Source: CAWCWN01 sp963799245
GTDB taxonomy: Bacteria; Chloroflexota; Ktedonobacteria; Ktedonobacterales; Ktedonobacteraceae
Direction of reading: 5' to 3'
Length of the DNA: 64,000 nt
Assembly (NCBI GenBank): GCA_963799245.1
Contig: CAWCWN010000003.1
Span: 496,001 to 560,000, forward strand
Under the pieces are notes generated by a model, which worked only from the letters and a program-made list of their open reading frames with translations, had not been told where the DNA came from and searched no databases. How positions within the stretch are numbered: the stretch's first letter is position 1; each line of letters begins with the position of its first letter. Position numbers and translations under genes: made by a program. Shown here one piece after another: positions 61,800-64,000 of the stretch.

Positions 61800-61979
61800 C
61801 TAGCCCCTGGCACGCATCTCAATCTGTTGCATAAACCAGTACTGGGGCACCGCGTAGTGCTCAAGCATATCACTCCAGGCCAGTTGAATGTGGCTACCAG
61901 CGGTAATGCCCCGCTGGTAGATGCGCTCAAGCGACTCTGACCAGTAATTCAATGTATCAGCTACTTGCTCCTGGCGCAT
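61800..61979 (-). CDS. Small protein of about 59 residues, unknown
   Basis: Read from ATG 61979 with AGGAG just upstream (spacing short); an upstream start adds 28 Arg/Cys-rich residues that look non-coding. The sequence MRQEQVADTLNYWSESLERI, followed by aromatic-rich helices (IQLAWSDMLEHYAVPQYWFMQQIE), looks like a real amphipathic helical protein. No family recognised. Convergent with the gene at 61576. Confidence 0.5.
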   Translation of the reverse strand: MRQEQVADTLNYWSESLERIYQRGITAGSHIQLAWSDMLEHYAVPQYWFMQQIEMRARG

Positions 61980-62283
61980 TGCTCCTACCACTTTCGTATC
62001 TCTACAGTGTTGTACAGAGTCGCCACAAGCGCTTCGCCTCATACCTCTTCTTCTGTTTATCACGGCGTGGGCAGGCCCTCAGTCGTGGTATACTAAAATA
62101 CACAATCTATGCACCACGTATGTAAACATCGTGACATTTTTCCTGCGGGATAGAGTATTTATAACCAGAACGATCCGATAAACGTAGATAAGGATGGAGA
62201 CAAGCCTTTGGCATGCAGGGCTGTTGATGTATAGCTTCACTATGCTGTAACATTTTTCTGACATTGTAAAAGCAAGGACTATT

Positions 62284-63462
62284 ATGCGTATATTACTCTA
62301 CCTGGGAAAAGGCGGTGTGGGGAAAACCACCATAGCCGCCGCCACAGCGGTTCGCTCAGCGATGCTGGGCAAACGCACGCTCGTGGTTAGCACGGACCTG
62401 GCTCATAGCCTCGCCGATTGTTTAAACACACCACTTACATCAGAGCCAAAGGAGCTGGCAACCAATCTCTGGGCACAGGAGGTCAATGCCCTGGACGAGA
62501 TGCGCCGTGGTTGGGGCAAGCTCCAGACTACAATGAGTAAGATGCTGCGCCAGCGAGGCATAAATTCGGTCATGGCCGAGGAACTGGCTCTCATTCCCGG
62601 CATGGATGAGATCGTAAGCCTGATTAACATCTACCGCAATGCCCGTGAAGGCAATTTCGACGCCGTCGTTATCGACGCCGCCCCCACAGGTGAAACCGTG
62701 CGCCTGCTCAGTATGCCCGATACCTTTCAGTGGTATGCCGGGCGCATTATGAATTTGCAAAGCGGCACCCTCAACCTGGCGCGCCCGCTGATCAAGGCCT
62801 TCATGCCCTCCGCCGAGATCCTGGATGCGGTGCAGGCCCTCAGTGAACGGGTCAAAATATTGCGCGAGTCCCTGCTAGATCCTGATATCAGTTCATACCG
62901 CCCGGTCGTTAACCCCGAACGCATGGTCATCAAAGAGGCCCTGCGCGCAGAAACGTACCTGGCCCTCTTTGGCTACCCGATTGATGCCGTTGTCTGCAAC
63001 CGCGTCATCCCGAGACGCAACTATCAAGACCCCTTTATGCAGGACATGTTCCAGCATCAAGAGAGGTTACGCCTGCAGATACATCAGACTTTTGCGCCAC
63101 TGCCCATCTGGGAGGCGCCGTACTACTCGCATGAAATTCTTGGTATTGATGAGCTTGGCAAGCTGGCCACTTCCGTCTTTGGCGAACAGGATCCCACCCA
63201 GATCTTCTACCACGGCCAGATCCAGGAGCTTACGCGCCAGGGCGATGTCTACATTTTGCGCCTGCCCTTGCCTCACGTCGAGATGGACAAGGTACTGATG
63301 ACGAAAAAGGGCGATGAAATGATCATCGAGATCGGCAACTTCAAACGCGACATCACCCTTCCGGCGGTCCTGGCCAACGCGGAAGCAACGGTGGCGCGCT
63401 TTGCGAATAAAGCCCTGGAGATTCACTTTACAGTTCCAGCGGAAGAGGAGAAGTCGGCGTAA
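62284..63462 (+). CDS. ArsA/Get3-family ATPase
   Basis: 392 residues of the anion-transporting ATPase family. Deviant Walker A KGGVGKTT at residues 9-16, switch I-like STDLAHSLADCLN, and A-loop/switch II VVIDAAPTGETVRLLSMPD. One ATPase domain only, as in Get3 and many bacterial homologues. The cysteine pairs of arsenite-binding ArsA and of Get3 are not visible, and there are no ars genes near, so an arsenite role is unlikely. A C-terminal alpha-crystallin-like strand region (VYILRLPLPHVEMDKVLMTKKGDEMIIEIGNFKRDITLP) is present, as in ArsA-type proteins of phototrophs and related bacteria. Function unknown, perhaps client-protein handling. Confidence 0.88.
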   Translation: MRILLYLGKGGVGKTTIAAATAVRSAMLGKRTLVVSTDLAHSLADCLNTPLTSEPKELATNLWAQEVNALDEMRRGWGKLQTTMSKMLRQRGINSVMAEELALIPGMDEIVSLINIYRNAREGNFDAVVIDAAPTGETVRLLSMPDTFQWYAGRIMNLQSGTLNLARPLIKAFMPSAEILDAVQALSERVKILRESLLDPDISSYRPVVNPERMVIKEALRAETYLALFGYPIDAVVCNRVIPRRNYQDPFMQDMFQHQERLRLQIHQTFAPLPIWEAPYYSHEILGIDELGKLATSVFGEQDPTQIFYHGQIQELTRQGDVYILRLPLPHVEMDKVLMTKKGDEMIIEIGNFKRDITLPAVLANAEATVARFANKALEIHFTVPAEEEKSA

Positions 63463-63600
63463 CCCCCTTCCCGCCTTATTACACGGGCATTCGGTCACTC
63501 GAACACGAGGCCGTGACAGCAGTTCTGACAGCACTGGCGCTCTGCCGCCAGGTCTTTTCAACTTCGTTCTTCACATGAGATGCAACGCGAAAGTTGGCGC

Positions 63601-63622
63601 GAGATTCTTGTCGGAGAATCTC
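63601..63622 (+). terminator. Possible terminator of the ArsA-like gene
   Basis: An 8-bp stem (GAGATTCT/AGAATCTC, six-base loop) followed within six bases by CTATTTTA, 138 bases after the stop codon. Confidence 0.45.
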
Positions 63623-63685
63623 ACGCTATTTTAGGGGAAGGTGGCTGTTCACCAGAGGACGACCTAATTCAGATTTCTCCTCTAC

Positions 63686-63715
63686 TTGACACATGTTCAA
63701 AAAACCCTCTATAGT
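63686..63715 (+). promoter_or_regulatory. Promoter of the partial gene at the window end
   Basis: TTGACA (63686-63691), 18-base spacer, TATAGT (63710-63715), 43 bases before the ATG at 63759. Confidence 0.7.
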
Positions 63716-63758
63716 AGAGAAGCAACAACACACACGTGAAATAGCGAACATTCAGGTT

Positions 63759-64000
63759 ATGTCAAATACATCACAGCATGTGCTTGCCTCCTACATAGAG
63801 CGGGCACGTAAAGTACTACAACACGAGCAGCGGACTCATCATCAGGACCAGGCCATCAAACCGGGAGGGCTGGAAATCTTTGTAGGGCGCTGGGCTGATG
63901 AGATGGGCAACATGTGTAAAAGCGCCGGACTCGACCTCAGCCCTGTCCATCAATTTAGCGCCTGCCTGGAGGGATACCACGGATCTGACCCGATGCAGCG
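63759..64000 (+). CDS. Partial gene at window end, unknown
   Basis: From ATG 63759 the frame stays open for 80 codons to the end of the window. The text includes SNTSQHVLASYIERARKVL, a helical start, then GGLEIFVGRWADEMGNMCKS and HQFSACLEGYHGSDP. Placement after a good promoter supports a real gene; the ribosome site is weak (TCAGGTT). I do not recognise the family from this part. Confidence 0.55.
   Translation, partial: MSNTSQHVLASYIERARKVLQHEQRTHHQDQAIKPGGLEIFVGRWADEMGNMCKSAGLDLSPVHQFSACLEGYHGSDPMQ

Noticed and set aside
1..64000. CRISPR arrays, prophage and defence islands
   Set aside because: No regularly spaced repeats, cas genes, phage structural genes or integrase were seen; the Dna2-like protein stands alone.

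Overview
This 64-kb window looks like chromosomal DNA from a spore-forming, mycelial member of the Chloroflexota, most likely class Ktedonobacteria. This is inferred from gene content (PrkA-YhbH-SpoVR sporulation cluster, many low-complexity zinc-ribbon/FHA/receiver proteins, SHOCT proteins, T-box leaders on aminoacyl-tRNA synthetase genes, split KdpD) and from moderately high GC; no rRNA or taxonomic marker search was possible.

Layout. 0-9 kb (minus strand): frameshifted prmC end, DUF2203, a large membrane protein, then the operon prkA-yhbH-spoVR; spoVR carries a 409-residue intein with a LacI-like helix-turn-helix. 9.7-19.3 kb: a degenerate-receiver protein broken by an amber codon, a MurA with Asp in place of the catalytic Cys, an FAD desaturase-like enzyme, GAF and Usp proteins, clpS, a stress membrane protein and dnaA (frameshifted). 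19.6-25.8 kb (plus): a lipoprotein, a zinc-ribbon/FHA protein, a Dna2-like nuclease-helicase and a SHOCT protein. 25.9-46.6 kb is a potassium-homeostasis island: KimA-like transporter, DUF2254 membrane protein, kinase-less KdpD-like sensor, an IS630 insertion, a partial kdp locus (kdpC-kdpA, no kdpB), then a full locus on the minus strand (sensor kinase, KdpE, Usp, receiver, tiny membrane ORF, kdpF-A-B-C, KdpD N-terminal protein, Ser/Thr kinase). 46.9-57.8 kb (mostly plus): ribokinase, a collapsed nucleoside hydrolase, a SufT-like protein behind a long leader, a small family of zinc-ribbon/LamG-like proteins, serS behind a seryl T-box, several gene remnants (lldD, yfcE, umuC), a phosphoesterase, a Cys-tailed small peptide and lpdA. 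58.0-64 kb: tRNA-Ala(CGC), a leucyl T-box leader that contains a complete tRNA-Ala(GGC) gene between its stem I and its antiterminator, leuS, two small unknown genes, an ArsA-family ATPase and a partial gene at the edge.

Two features stand out as possibly undescribed: the tRNA gene nested inside the leuS T-box riboswitch, and the LacI-type HTH inside the SpoVR intein. A caution for all readers: many genes (prmC, dnaA, both kdpA, kdpB, serS, lpdA) carry frameshifts, several in homopolymers; since several of these genes are essential, many are probably sequence errors, with an exceptional density in kdpA-kdpB.
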